From Paulinella micropora (taxonomy: Eukaryota; Cercozoa; Imbricatea; Euglyphida; Paulinellidae): 64,000 bases of DNA. The position numbers and the translations under genes were made by a program. Location: contig WBZZ01001384.1 of assembly GCA_019918135.1 (NCBI GenBank), positions 96,001 through 160,000 on the forward strand, in the 5' to 3' direction. The notes under the pieces are model-generated. The model ran no database searches. It had not been told where the DNA came from and saw only the letters and a list, made by a program, of their open reading frames with translations. Below are positions 48,707-56,587 of this stretch, piece by piece. Positions within the stretch are counted from its first letter, which is position 1. Every line of letters starts with the position of its first letter.

Positions 48707-49750
48707 ATGCAAGTAGCACAAAAAGGGCTGGCCGACCGGGCGCGCAAAGTGAAAAAGTGTCATCTGTACTACATTCGGCACCTCTTGGTCACGACAAACA
48801 TACACAGTCTGAGACACCACCCCGTGCTGGGCGACGCATTCATGAGTTCCGCGGTGCCTTGGGTCAACGTGCTGCAAAGGCAAGAGCTGCGCGATGCACA
48901 GACTCTGCTGCAGCAACTAAACCCCAAACCACGAGTGCTGGTGTCTTCGGTGATGCCGCGCGCTATGCTTACAGCTCTGCTGGTCGCGGGAGAGTACGCG
49001 AGCAAGCAAGGCCTTAAGATCCATGTGCTGCGTGAGGTTGCGGAGGAAGCGTGCTGGAGGAACGGCGAGCATCGTCGGCGGCATCCAGCGGTAGGCACGC
49101 TCAGGCTGGAGACGTCTCAGCCCACGGCGGAGCCTGTGTACTTTAGCAAGACCGCCACGCAAGAAACGGTGTTACGGACCGTAGAGATTACACTGGCGCA
49201 GCTAGCCAGCACGTACCCTAATGAAGCTAACAGTTACTTGTCTTTGCTGAAGCAGGTCCGGGAACGGTTCTCCTTTGACAAGCTGCAGGACTCTGACATG
49301 GCCGAGAGCAGACAGCAGCGTTCGCCGGGCATCGTCATTCGCCCCTGCAGGAAAGAGGCCATCAAAAAAATCCTGGATATTTGGCACGCAGACGATGTTG
49401 CAGGCTCGAACACGGATTATTGTAATGCGTGGATAAGTACGCACGGGAATTTCATGTTCAACCGGTTAGAGCTTACGAAATCCGTCCGGAATCTGGCAGT
49501 GTGGGTACAGAGGACAGAGACGCAAACTCCTCCGCCGGGAAAGAAGGAGAGGGCCCTTTCTTTGGATAAGCCCCAAAATCTGTTGTCAGGCATGGAACAA
49601 CCCGGCTTGCCTGCGGAGGAGGATATCAGACGCGTCTGCCAGAAATGGGGGGAATCGTTGGCGTATTGGCGGGGGGTTGGTGAGAAAGATTACGAGGAGG
49701 CCCTGAAAGATTGGTCCAAGGGAGAATTTGGCCGGCTATTCCTTCTGTAA
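48707..49750 (+). CDS. histidine phosphatase (PGAM-like) superfamily protein
   Basis: 347 residues. The superfamily signature is present in order: YYIRH at residues 21-25 (RHG motif with Leu for Gly), a Leu/Gln-rich helix, VLVSSVMPRAMLTA with Arg85 in the SxxxRAxxTA position, LREVAEE with Glu110, and STHGN with the second catalytic His246. These are the R-H, R, E and H of the phosphate pocket. Family members hydrolyse phosphate from proteins, sugars or nucleotides; the substrate here is unknown. Residues ~270-340 form an extra C-terminal part. A TATA-like box lies close upstream. It converges within 10 bp on the 49760 gene. Confidence 0.7.
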   Translation: MQVAQKGLADRARKVKKCHLYYIRHLLVTTNIHSLRHHPVLGDAFMSSAVPWVNVLQRQELRDAQTLLQQLNPKPRVLVSSVMPRAMLTALLVAGEYASKQGLKIHVLREVAEEACWRNGEHRRRHPAVGTLRLETSQPTAEPVYFSKTATQETVLRTVEITLAQLASTYPNEANSYLSLLKQVRERFSFDKLQDSDMAESRQQRSPGIVIRPCRKEAIKKILDIWHADDVAGSNTDYCNAWISTHGNFMFNRLELTKSVRNLAVWVQRTETQTPPPGKKERALSLDKPQNLLSGMEQPGLPAEEDIRRVCQKWGESLAYWRGVGEKDYEEALKDWSKGEFGRLFLL

Positions 49751-49759
49751 CCGAGAGGG

Positions 49760-49993
49760 CTATAGCTTGAGTTTATTATTAAATATAATTCCTTTACTTC
49801 CTCTAGCGAGAGTTTGGATGATATCCTCCGCCAATTCCGGATTCTTTCTTTGTACCTCTAGCCGTAAAGGCCAAAACTGTTTCCCTAGTTGTCTCTTTTT
49901 TGCTTGCAGCCAAGGACACAAACTCGTGTGGCGCGACAAAGCGCGGACGACTTCCTCGTTGAGCTTGCGCAGCTCTGCAAATTCCTCGGCCAT
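49760..49993 (-). CDS. small helical protein (77 aa)
   Basis: It is read from the ATG at 49993 (MAEEFAELRKLNEEVV); the frame upstream is Pro/Ser low complexity from a G-tract. Charged helices alternate with a Trp/Phe patch (KQFWPLRLEVQRK). No family is recognised. TATTATTAAATATAATTCC at about 49783 overlaps its 3' end and supplies ATTAAA for the convergent phosphatase gene. Confidence 0.5.
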   Translation of the reverse strand: MAEEFAELRKLNEEVVRALSRHTSLCPWLQAKKRQLGKQFWPLRLEVQRKNPELAEDIIQTLARGSKGIIFNNKLKL

Positions 49994-50040
49994 GGGCAAA
50001 AGCTGTGCTTCCCGTGTGTTAGAGAGACAGGAGTTGTGAA

Positions 50041-50150
50041 AGGGGGGGGGGGGGGGAGAAAAACGGAGAGCGAGAGGGCAAAGGGGGGACGAGGGAGGAG
50101 AGGGGGGGGGGGGGGGGGGGAGCGGACAACAGGGAGGAGGGGAAGGGGGA
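50041..50150 (+). repeat. long G-tracts
   Basis: G runs of 10-20 separated by short A/C (GGGGGAGAAAAACGG and GGGAGGAGAGG-type). The strongest quadruplex-forming stretch in the window. It lies in the leader of the 49760 gene, upstream of its minus-strand ATG. Confidence 0.8.
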
Positions 50151-50311
50151 AGAAGTTTTTTGGGGGAGAGGGTCTCAAAACTCTTTTGCAAGAGTGCAGA
50201 CAGGTTTAGCCCGCTCGCACTTTTGCTTTTTATTAAAAGCGGTGTTTAAGACCGGTGACATTTCTGTTGTGTGTTTCAAGAATGGTTTGCTTCCTCTAGA
50301 CTTAACTTTGT

Positions 50312-51541
50312 TTATACAGCCCGTCCGAGCGGGCTTGGTATTTCTCGTAGAATAGACAAGCAAGGCAGTTCAACTTCTCTTTCTCCCAGAGCGTTGCTGC
50401 GTGACGAGCGGGAAAGATAGTTTTTCGGAAACACGATAGGTGGCAGAGGAGACGTGCGAGCCGGTGTAAGATGGGGGCTGGGAGCCATGCGCAGGTGGTA
50501 TTTGTGCCGAGGAAAGCTATCGGTGCTGATAGAGGGGCTCTCCGTTGTTTGCAAGTTCAGCTTGGGGTTGACTAACCGGCTGAGCGCTCCAACGCCGTTG
50601 TACATACCTTGCGGCGGGGACCGACTCCATTCTTCACCTCGCTCCTTTTCTTTTGTTTCTTCTGCTTGTACCGGCGGCTGTTCAGGACCAGGAACCGTTG
50701 CCTGGGCGTCGCCTGGTAGCAAGAGTTTGCAGGAACAGGCGCCGCAGGAGGCCTGCGACATCTGCATAGCTACCAGATGGGCCCAGCCGGTTGGTACGAG
50801 AGCTGCCAAAACGCCCAGGGCAAAAGCCCACAGGGACAGCCGAGCTGTTCGTACAGGCCGACGTGCGGACAGCGAGAGCCGCAGCCAGACTGCCAGGTAA
50901 GCGGCGCAGAGTACAACGCCCAACACTGTCACCCGTCGGAGGCACTTAAGCCTCGACGACATGGTTCCCCACCGTGGGGGGCAGGGCTGTACCTCTTGCC
51001 CCAGCACCACCGTAGCCTCCCCGGCGACCTCCTCTGCAACCTGTTGACGGCGGCGGCGGGCCAGCACCAGCCCTAGCTGGCGTATTTGCAGGTTAGCGCG
51101 AAGCAGCAGCCAGCCGCCGTAGAGCTGTGCTTGTAGCAAAAAAGCTTCTGCTGGCCAGCGCAGCCCGGTGACGAGGGAAACACCCGTACAGACGACACAC
51201 AGGACAAGGCGCAGGGAACGCGAGTGCGAGGGCCTGTCTTGACCCAAGTACGCCAAACCAGTCGGGTAGCGTTCTAGACATTCAAGCCAGACGTGCCAGG
51301 CTAGCGGAAACAGCGTGGCATGGTACGCTAGCGAAGGCTCTACTCCCTTTTCGCACAGGAGTATGAGCGCGACCCCGTGCGCCAAGTGCCACACCCATAT
51401 CCGCGGCAGCGTAAACAGGGCTGCCTCGCTCCAGCGGCTGTCTTTCCCGCCCATCAACTGCAGGCCTGACAGCCAGGCCAAGCCGCACGCAAAGGCGAGG
51501 ACGCCTACTAAGCCGTGCCCTACAGTAAACAAGCCGCGCAT
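50312..51541 (-). CDS. seven-transmembrane protein with long cytoplasmic tail
   Basis: 409 residues. Hydrophobic helices are centred on LVGVLAFACGLAWLSGL, IWVWHLAHGVALILL, LFPLAWHVWLECL, LVLCVVCTGVSLV, AFLLQAQLYGGWLLL, VLGVVLCAAYLAVWL and LWAFALGVLAALVP. A basic loop separates helices 5 and 6 (ARRRRQQV), as in receptor-like proteins. The C-terminal ~135 residues are Pro/Ser/Thr-rich and probably cytoplasmic, rich in possible phosphorylation sites. No GPCR signature motif is seen. It is not clearly a sequence relative of the 40278 gene. A 7TM signalling or trafficking role is an inference from topology. Confidence 0.65.
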   Translation of the reverse strand: MRGLFTVGHGLVGVLAFACGLAWLSGLQLMGGKDSRWSEAALFTLPRIWVWHLAHGVALILLCEKGVEPSLAYHATLFPLAWHVWLECLERYPTGLAYLGQDRPSHSRSLRLVLCVVCTGVSLVTGLRWPAEAFLLQAQLYGGWLLLRANLQIRQLGLVLARRRRQQVAEEVAGEATVVLGQEVQPCPPRWGTMSSRLKCLRRVTVLGVVLCAAYLAVWLRLSLSARRPVRTARLSLWAFALGVLAALVPTGWAHLVAMQMSQASCGACSCKLLLPGDAQATVPGPEQPPVQAEETKEKERGEEWSRSPPQGMYNGVGALSRLVNPKLNLQTTESPSISTDSFPRHKYHLRMAPSPHLTPARTSPLPPIVFPKNYLSRSSRSNALGEREVELPCLSILREIPSPLGRAV

Positions 51542-51703
51542 AGCCAGAGTCCGGCCGAGTGCATACAGAAGAACAAGGAAGCTGCGCTTCTTCTTGTGTG
51601 TCTTTTTTTTTTAAATTATTATTACTAATATTACCACAACAAAACAAAAAAACAACAAGACAAAGCTACGGAGGACTGGCGTGGAGCGAGAGAGAGAGGG
51701 GGG

Positions 51704-52799
51704 TTAGCTCTGCCGCGCGGGCCGAGCAGGGAAGCCAGCGCCCAGCTCGGCTCTGTGCCGTTTAAACACCAGCATACGAAAAGTTTCGGCAGTGGGGCCC
51801 GCCATGGACACTGGCGCGTGGCACTCTAGTACAAAGTCTGACAGGACTTCGGGGACCTGCAGCTTCACAAAGTCCCAGTGCCGATCGATTAAAAAAGCGT
51901 AGCGCACGCGCAGGTCCTTTTGTATTAAATTTTAACAGAATTTTCTTGTGCGGCGGTTTCCAGCCTGCGTAGAAGCTGAGAAGTGCAATACCAAAACTGG
52001 CAGCGCCCTGTGCCGACCCGTCGTCGGGTAGAATCTTGGCCAAGGTGAAGCCCTCGCGGCAGTCTGTGCCCCAGAAGACCCGCGGTCGTGTTGCCCGGGC
52101 CAGCACACCTTGTAGCCTATCTAGCATCGAGCTCCAGGCGGTGGTCTGGGTTGCTGCAAAGTCCCCAGAGTCAAAGCCGTACACCGCCCGAAAGCCCATC
52201 ACGCCCGCGATATTGACCGCGTGCCCCTCTCCGGCCCCAGCGTCCACAAAGATCAGCTCGCCTTTTTCTTTTTGCAAGTAGTAATCCAGCAGCGCGTACA
52301 AGAGGGGCTGTGCCGTGCCCTGTGTACCGGACTCTTCCTGGTTGCGCGCACAGGGGGAGGAGCGCCTGATCATGAAGGCCGAGGTTGCCGCCTGCTTGCC
52401 CAGCGGCGAGGCCAGCCCGTCCCCGATCCCCCCCCGTGCCTGGCGGTAGAAAAGCAGCAGCCTCTTAGCTTGCGCACACGAGCTCGGCTCGTTTGCCTTG
52501 CCGGGAAGGCACAGCACGTAGGGGTTGGCGCTTCTGCACACGGCGCACACGGACGCCGAGAAAATGTTCCCCTCCAACGTACAGTTGGGGCAGTTCCACG
52601 TGTCGCCCAAGACGCACCCCGCCGGGAACATGGCCTCTTTGCGGAGTGGGGGCTCTGGTTTCCCTGGGCCGTAAAGTTCCGGCTCGCCCAGGAGCTCAAG
52701 ATCCCGGGGGACACCTACTTGCACCTGCAGGTACGCGCCCCCGGGACCCTGCGGTGAGTCGCGTACTACCTCCAGCAGCAACAGACAGACCCAGACCAC
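51704..52799 (-). CDS. RanBP2-type zinc finger + class I methyltransferase, one frame change
   Basis: WNCPNC...CAVC (from about 52590) is a RanBP2-type zinc finger. LIFVDAGAGEGHAV with GFDSGD about 20 residues later is motif I/II of Rossmann-fold SAM methyltransferases, and KILLKF begins the final sheet. The frame changes near 51925 in an AATTTAA run, and the last ~65 residues to 51704 are in another frame. ATG at 52631 gives a product starting MFPAGC; an earlier GTG at 52799 is also open. The target is unknown: protein, RNA or cap methylation are all possible. The finger could bind ubiquitin or RNA, as in other RanBP2-finger proteins. Confidence 0.65.
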
Positions 52800-52960
52800 G
52801 AAGCAACCGGGCGCGCGTTCCGCTACCTGTCCAACCTAGGCAGCGCGGCTTGTTTTGTGCACGTCCCCCCGGAGCTGCGCGGACTTTTTTTCGGCGACAG
52901 CAAGGCGCCGGCCGGGCACTTTCTCTTAGTCCACGACCCCCCCAATCAGGTCTCTGCACG
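52632..52960 (+). pseudogene. protein-like frame interrupted by TGA, unassigned
   Basis: On the plus strand one frame reads KFRLAQELKIPGD, then TGA at 52755, then continues in the same frame as YYLQQQQTDPDHE, AFRYLSNLGSAACF and LRGLFFGD up to about 52960. It has no start codon of its own and lies head-on against the methyltransferase leader. CAG|GTACGC and CTCCAG|CAG (52731-52775, 45 nt) could be a tiny intron that removes the TGA. It is either a gene remnant or the end of an unseen exon structure. Confidence 0.3.
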
Positions 52961-54701
52961 CCGGCGCCTGTCGGAGGAGCTGGTCCAGCGTCTCGCCCGC
53001 GCTCTTCTTCGAACGCAGCAAGTAATACCACCAGCGGCGGAGCTGCACGACGGGTGCTGGCAGCGGCTCCTGCTCCCGCCTCCGCTGCCGCAACGCGCAG
53101 TGGCTAAACGTCAGCCCGTCCAGCCACTGCGCAGGAGCCTCCTCCGCGCACAGCCACAGTTCCTGGCACACCGCCAGCGCCCAGCTCTGCGCGGGCCGCA
53201 GCACGCAAGCCCGTTCTCGCAGCCGGCTCCCGTAGAAGCACAGAAAGAGTGCTAGCGCGTTCGACAACCTCAGGGTGGACGATCGCACCCGCGGCTCCGT
53301 GCTTAGCGCGCTGGCTGGGCAGCGCCGCTGCAGCCAGCGCGCTGTGCCAGAGACCAAGAAGCGCCGTCGCTCTCTGTCCCAAGTAAAGATCTCGGGCCCC
53401 AACTCAAACATGCACAGGCGGGACGCCGCCCACAAGAACCGAGCCAGAAAGTCACACAGCTCGCCCTCCCAGTACCCGCGCCCCCCCACCTGCTGCCATG
53501 GAGATTCTTGTGCCGACGCTGTCATAAGTTCGGGCAGCGGTTTGCCAACCTGCAGGTGGTGCGCCAAGCCCGCCGCCTGAAGGACCACCGCGGGGATCGT
53601 CGGTGACGAGGTAGTAGTGGTCGACAGTAGTCGCAGAGGCGCGGGCGTAGGCGTGACGCGCGCCGGGGTCTTGCTCTTCCTGACAACTTGCAGGTAGTCG
53701 TCAAAATTAGAGCTTGCGCCCGGCACCGACGGTGGCCACCAACCTCTAGCCAGGCTGAGCACGGGCTCCTGCGCAAGCGTCTCTATTTGCTCGGCAACGG
53801 CCGCTAGCCCCGCCCGACACAGCGCCGCTTCGCTACGCAGCGCTCTGAACAGCGCGGCCAGCACCAGCAGGTTTGATAACGTGCACGCTCGCTGGCACAG
53901 CAACCTCTCCACACGCGTCGTCGTACAAGAGACCGCCAGCTCTTGCGCATGCGCGAGCCCCGAGTGGGACAACATGTACTGTTGCCGTCGCTCGCTCCAG
54001 CACAGCGAACTAGGCCCGAGCTTCGAAAGCAGCAGGTTGTCGCAGCACCCCAGGGCCAGGCGCTCCACCAGGGCCGCCAGCGCGGCCCCCCGCCCCGCCT
54101 GTGCCCCTCCATTGTCCTTGTCTATCTCTACGCCTGCCCATTCACTGCAAAGCCAGAACTCATCTTCGTCGCCCGGCTTCTTTTTTTTCCCCTTCACCCA
54201 CACGAGACAGCCCACCACGGGCGTGCAACCCGTAGCCAAGTGCATGTACTGTTGCAGCGCCGCCCTTTGCACTAGCACGAGCAGGCTGGTGCATTGCACA
54301 AAGGCATACGTCACGTTCTCCAGCTCCAATGTATGCAACCTAGGCAGTCCGCTGTCACGGGGTGACGACAACGACGACGTCCACGCTATTTTAGCCCACC
54401 TCTTAGCATCTAGACTTTCGATGGGTACCCGCACGGCGGGCCTTCCGCGACGGGCCGCGGAAGACGCGCTCCATCGTAGTAAAGGAGCTCGGGCGGGCAC
54501 ACTGCTAGCAGCCTGCCCAACGCTGGCTTGCCTCTTTACGTCTTCCTTCCATTCTACAAGCCAGCGTGGTTGTTGAGCGGCAGGAGGGCTGTACCTGTAG
54601 CCTCGAACAGTTTTGGTGTTGATCTGACAACGCTGGCACACCAAACTTGCTTTCTCAAGGACGTTCAACAGCGCCTGTAGCTGCAAACCAACCGAATCCA
54701 T
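52926..54701 (-). CDS. large unknown protein (590 aa)
   Basis: It is read from the ATG at 54701; the frame extends upstream only through a CT microsatellite coding Arg-Glu repeats. Ala/Leu/Arg-rich, largely helical, with scattered Cys and Trp. A CQRC pair lies near the N-terminus, and a lysine cluster (VKGKKKKPGDEDEF) sits in a probable loop near residue 185. A Thr/Ser-rich linker near 385-400 divides it into two halves; the second half has helices such as LCDFLARFLWAASRL. No family or motif is recognised. The last 35 codons overlap the plus-strand remnant at 52632-52960. Confidence 0.6.
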   Translation of the reverse strand: MDSVGLQLQALLNVLEKASLVCQRCQINTKTVRGYRYSPPAAQQPRWLVEWKEDVKRQASVGQAASSVPARAPLLRWSASSAARRGRPAVRVPIESLDAKRWAKIAWTSSLSSPRDSGLPRLHTLELENVTYAFVQCTSLLVLVQRAALQQYMHLATGCTPVVGCLVWVKGKKKKPGDEDEFWLCSEWAGVEIDKDNGGAQAGRGAALAALVERLALGCCDNLLLSKLGPSSLCWSERRQQYMLSHSGLAHAQELAVSCTTTRVERLLCQRACTLSNLLVLAALFRALRSEAALCRAGLAAVAEQIETLAQEPVLSLARGWWPPSVPGASSNFDDYLQVVRKSKTPARVTPTPAPLRLLSTTTTSSPTIPAVVLQAAGLAHHLQVGKPLPELMTASAQESPWQQVGGRGYWEGELCDFLARFLWAASRLCMFELGPEIFTWDRERRRFLVSGTARWLQRRCPASALSTEPRVRSSTLRLSNALALFLCFYGSRLRERACVLRPAQSWALAVCQELWLCAEEAPAQWLDGLTFSHCALRQRRREQEPLPAPVVQLRRWWYYLLRSKKSAGETLDQLLRQAPACRDLIGGVVD

Positions 54702-54731
54702 CGGCGGTCCCTTATCGTCTCGAACACGTTC

Positions 54732-54736
<5 letters not shown>

Positions 54737-54768
<32 letters not shown>
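54737..54768 (+). repeat. (CT)n microsatellite
   Basis: About 16 CT units immediately 5' of the minus-strand gene start at 54701 (GA on its coding strand). CT/GA tracts occupy the same leader position at 37141, and the purine tract at 28552 is comparable. Confidence 0.9.
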
Positions 54769-54769
<1 letters not shown>

Positions 54770-54771
<2 letters not shown>

Positions 54772-55000
54772 CCTTTTTAAACACACCTGTTACAAAAAGC
54801 GCTTTGCGTGCAGCGGGCGGAAGGGAGGAGGCACAGGAGAAACGAAAGCCTCTCTCCACCCCCCCCCCCTTCTCTTCCACACAGCCCCCCCCCTCCCCTC
54901 CTCCCTCCCCCCCCCCGGGGGGGGAAGTAAAGGGAGTAATAGCTGCATTCGCTAAACTAAGAAACCCCTCCCTTCTCTTCCCCCCTCCCCTCTTCCTAGC
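54770..55000. other. intergenic between divergent genes
   Basis: C and G runs, CCCCCCCCCCGGGGGGGG near 54907 (a perfect C/G hairpin), and CCTCCC filler. No coding-like frame. It holds the promoters of both neighbours, but no TATA box was seen. Confidence 0.4.
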
Positions 55001-56495
55001 ATGTCGAGCCAGCGCCACGAGGATGAGAGACCCCCCAAGCGTCGCTGCCAGGCATCTGCATCTGCCCCGCCCGCCGACTGGTTGTTGTCTTTGCCCGAGG
55101 GCGTCTGGTGGCTCGTGAGGGATTTTGCGCCTGCCAGCATGGTGTGGCTGGCGCTGTGTTGCCGGCGGCTGCGATTCCTGGTCCCGCGGTGGTGGCAGGG
55201 TTATGTCACACCGGCCGAGCTTGTCCTACACCAGCACGACCACTGCAACATAGCCCTAGGCCTGCGCGGAGCGGGTGTAAACAGCGTCGGCAGCGTAGCA
55301 GTGGTGGCTCGAGGCCGCGGCCATGCAGGACAGCTCAGGTCGCTCACCAGAGCGATAGACCTGCTGCGGGGCCTGCGTGTACACAAGCTTTCGGTGAGAA
55401 TCAACTCGAGCCTGGATTACAAACTTGCAGATGTGCTGTCCAGCGCCACCTCGGTCGAGGAGCTGGAATTGAAGCGGATCTCACACTTGAGCCACAGAGA
55501 TCTGGCAGCTCTGGCGGCGCCGGCTGCGCTCCGAAAACTGGCTTTGTCCTATTGTTTTTGTTTCATAGACGCCGATTTGGCCTATCTCAGGGCTTTTGTG
55601 TCACTAGAGCACCTCCACTTGCAGTGTTGTTTTGGGGTGCAAGGCCCGGGGCTAGGGCACCTGCGCCACCTCGGCTCCCTCCGACGACACCAACCTGGCT
55701 CCGCTAAGGGAACTTACCCAACTTAAGCGCCTGAACCTGGCCTCCTGTTCCGCTGTGACGGACGCCTTCCTAGCGGGCCTGTCGGAATTCTCAGCCCTCC
55801 GCGAACTAGATCTATCGGATTGCGATGGCATCCAGGGCCAAGGCCTGCCGGGCTTGCTGCAGCTACGCCAGCTCCAGAGCCTCAAGATCATGGTCTCGGC
55901 AGCCGACGGGGCGTTGCTGTACGTGCTACCCTGCCTGCCGCTGGTAGAGCTGCAGCTTGGGCCTTGCCCGGGCTTGACCGACTTGAGCATACTACGTTCG
56001 TGCTTGTCGCTGCGGAAGCTGGAGCTCCGGAGCTGCACTGGCGTCACCAGCGTGCACGAACTACCATGCATCCCATCTCTCCGCGAGCTGACGCTGCAAG
56101 GGTGCGAGCACATTGCTAGTTTAGGGCCGCTGCAGCACTGTGCGGGACTGGAAATACTGAACGTCGGTAGGTGGGGACGCCCCCTGCGCCTGAACGAACT
56201 GCTACCTATGTCTCTACAAGAGTTGTATCTTTATCGCTGCCCGCACCTTGAGAATTTCAACGCGCTACTGCACTGCCCTGCGCTGCGCCAGGTGACTTTC
56301 CACTCTTGTACAGGCCTGACCTTGGAAGATCTGACCTTGTTGCTAGCTCTGCCCCAGCGTTCGCTGCGCACATTGCATTTGTTGCAATGTGAGCATATCG
56401 TGCCTCACACATTGGGGCAAACCGCCGCCTCGTGGTTCAGCAAGTTGGAGCTGCTGTACAACTGCAAGCAGATTGTCTACCAGTCTGCCGGGTGA
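55001..56495 (+). CDS. F-box + LRR protein, one frame change
   Basis: It begins at the ATG at 55001. A basic leader (PPKRRC) is followed by an F-box at residues ~27-65 (LLSLPEGVWWLVRDF, LCCRRLRFL), then about twelve Cys-type LRR units (for example LRKLALSYCFCFIDADL, LKRLNLASCSAVTDA, LRELTLQGCEHI). The first frame ends at 55726, but the repeat phase moves to another frame near 55680 and runs to TGA at 56495, so one indel splits a ~495-residue protein. F-box/LRR proteins are substrate receptors of SCF ubiquitin ligases. The target is not predictable. It converges on the coiled-coil gene through a palindromic signal. Confidence 0.75.
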
Positions 56496-56527
56496 GGTAC
56501 GTTATTAGGATTCAAGCAAAAAATTTC

Positions 56528-56539
56528 TTTTAATTAAAA
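56528..56539. terminator. palindromic TTTTAATTAAAA between convergent genes
   Basis: A 12-bp perfect palindrome gives ATTAAA to both the F-box/LRR gene (33 bp after its stop) and the coiled-coil gene on the other strand (about 50 bp after its stop). Confidence 0.5.
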
Positions 56540-56587
56540 TCTCTAGCAGCCCCCCGCCGGCTTCTCGACAACCAGACCCTAACTTCT

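Noticed and set aside
51704..52631. DOT1-type H3K79 methyltransferase
   Set aside because: Motif I fits any class I methyltransferase; DOT1-specific motifs were not found.
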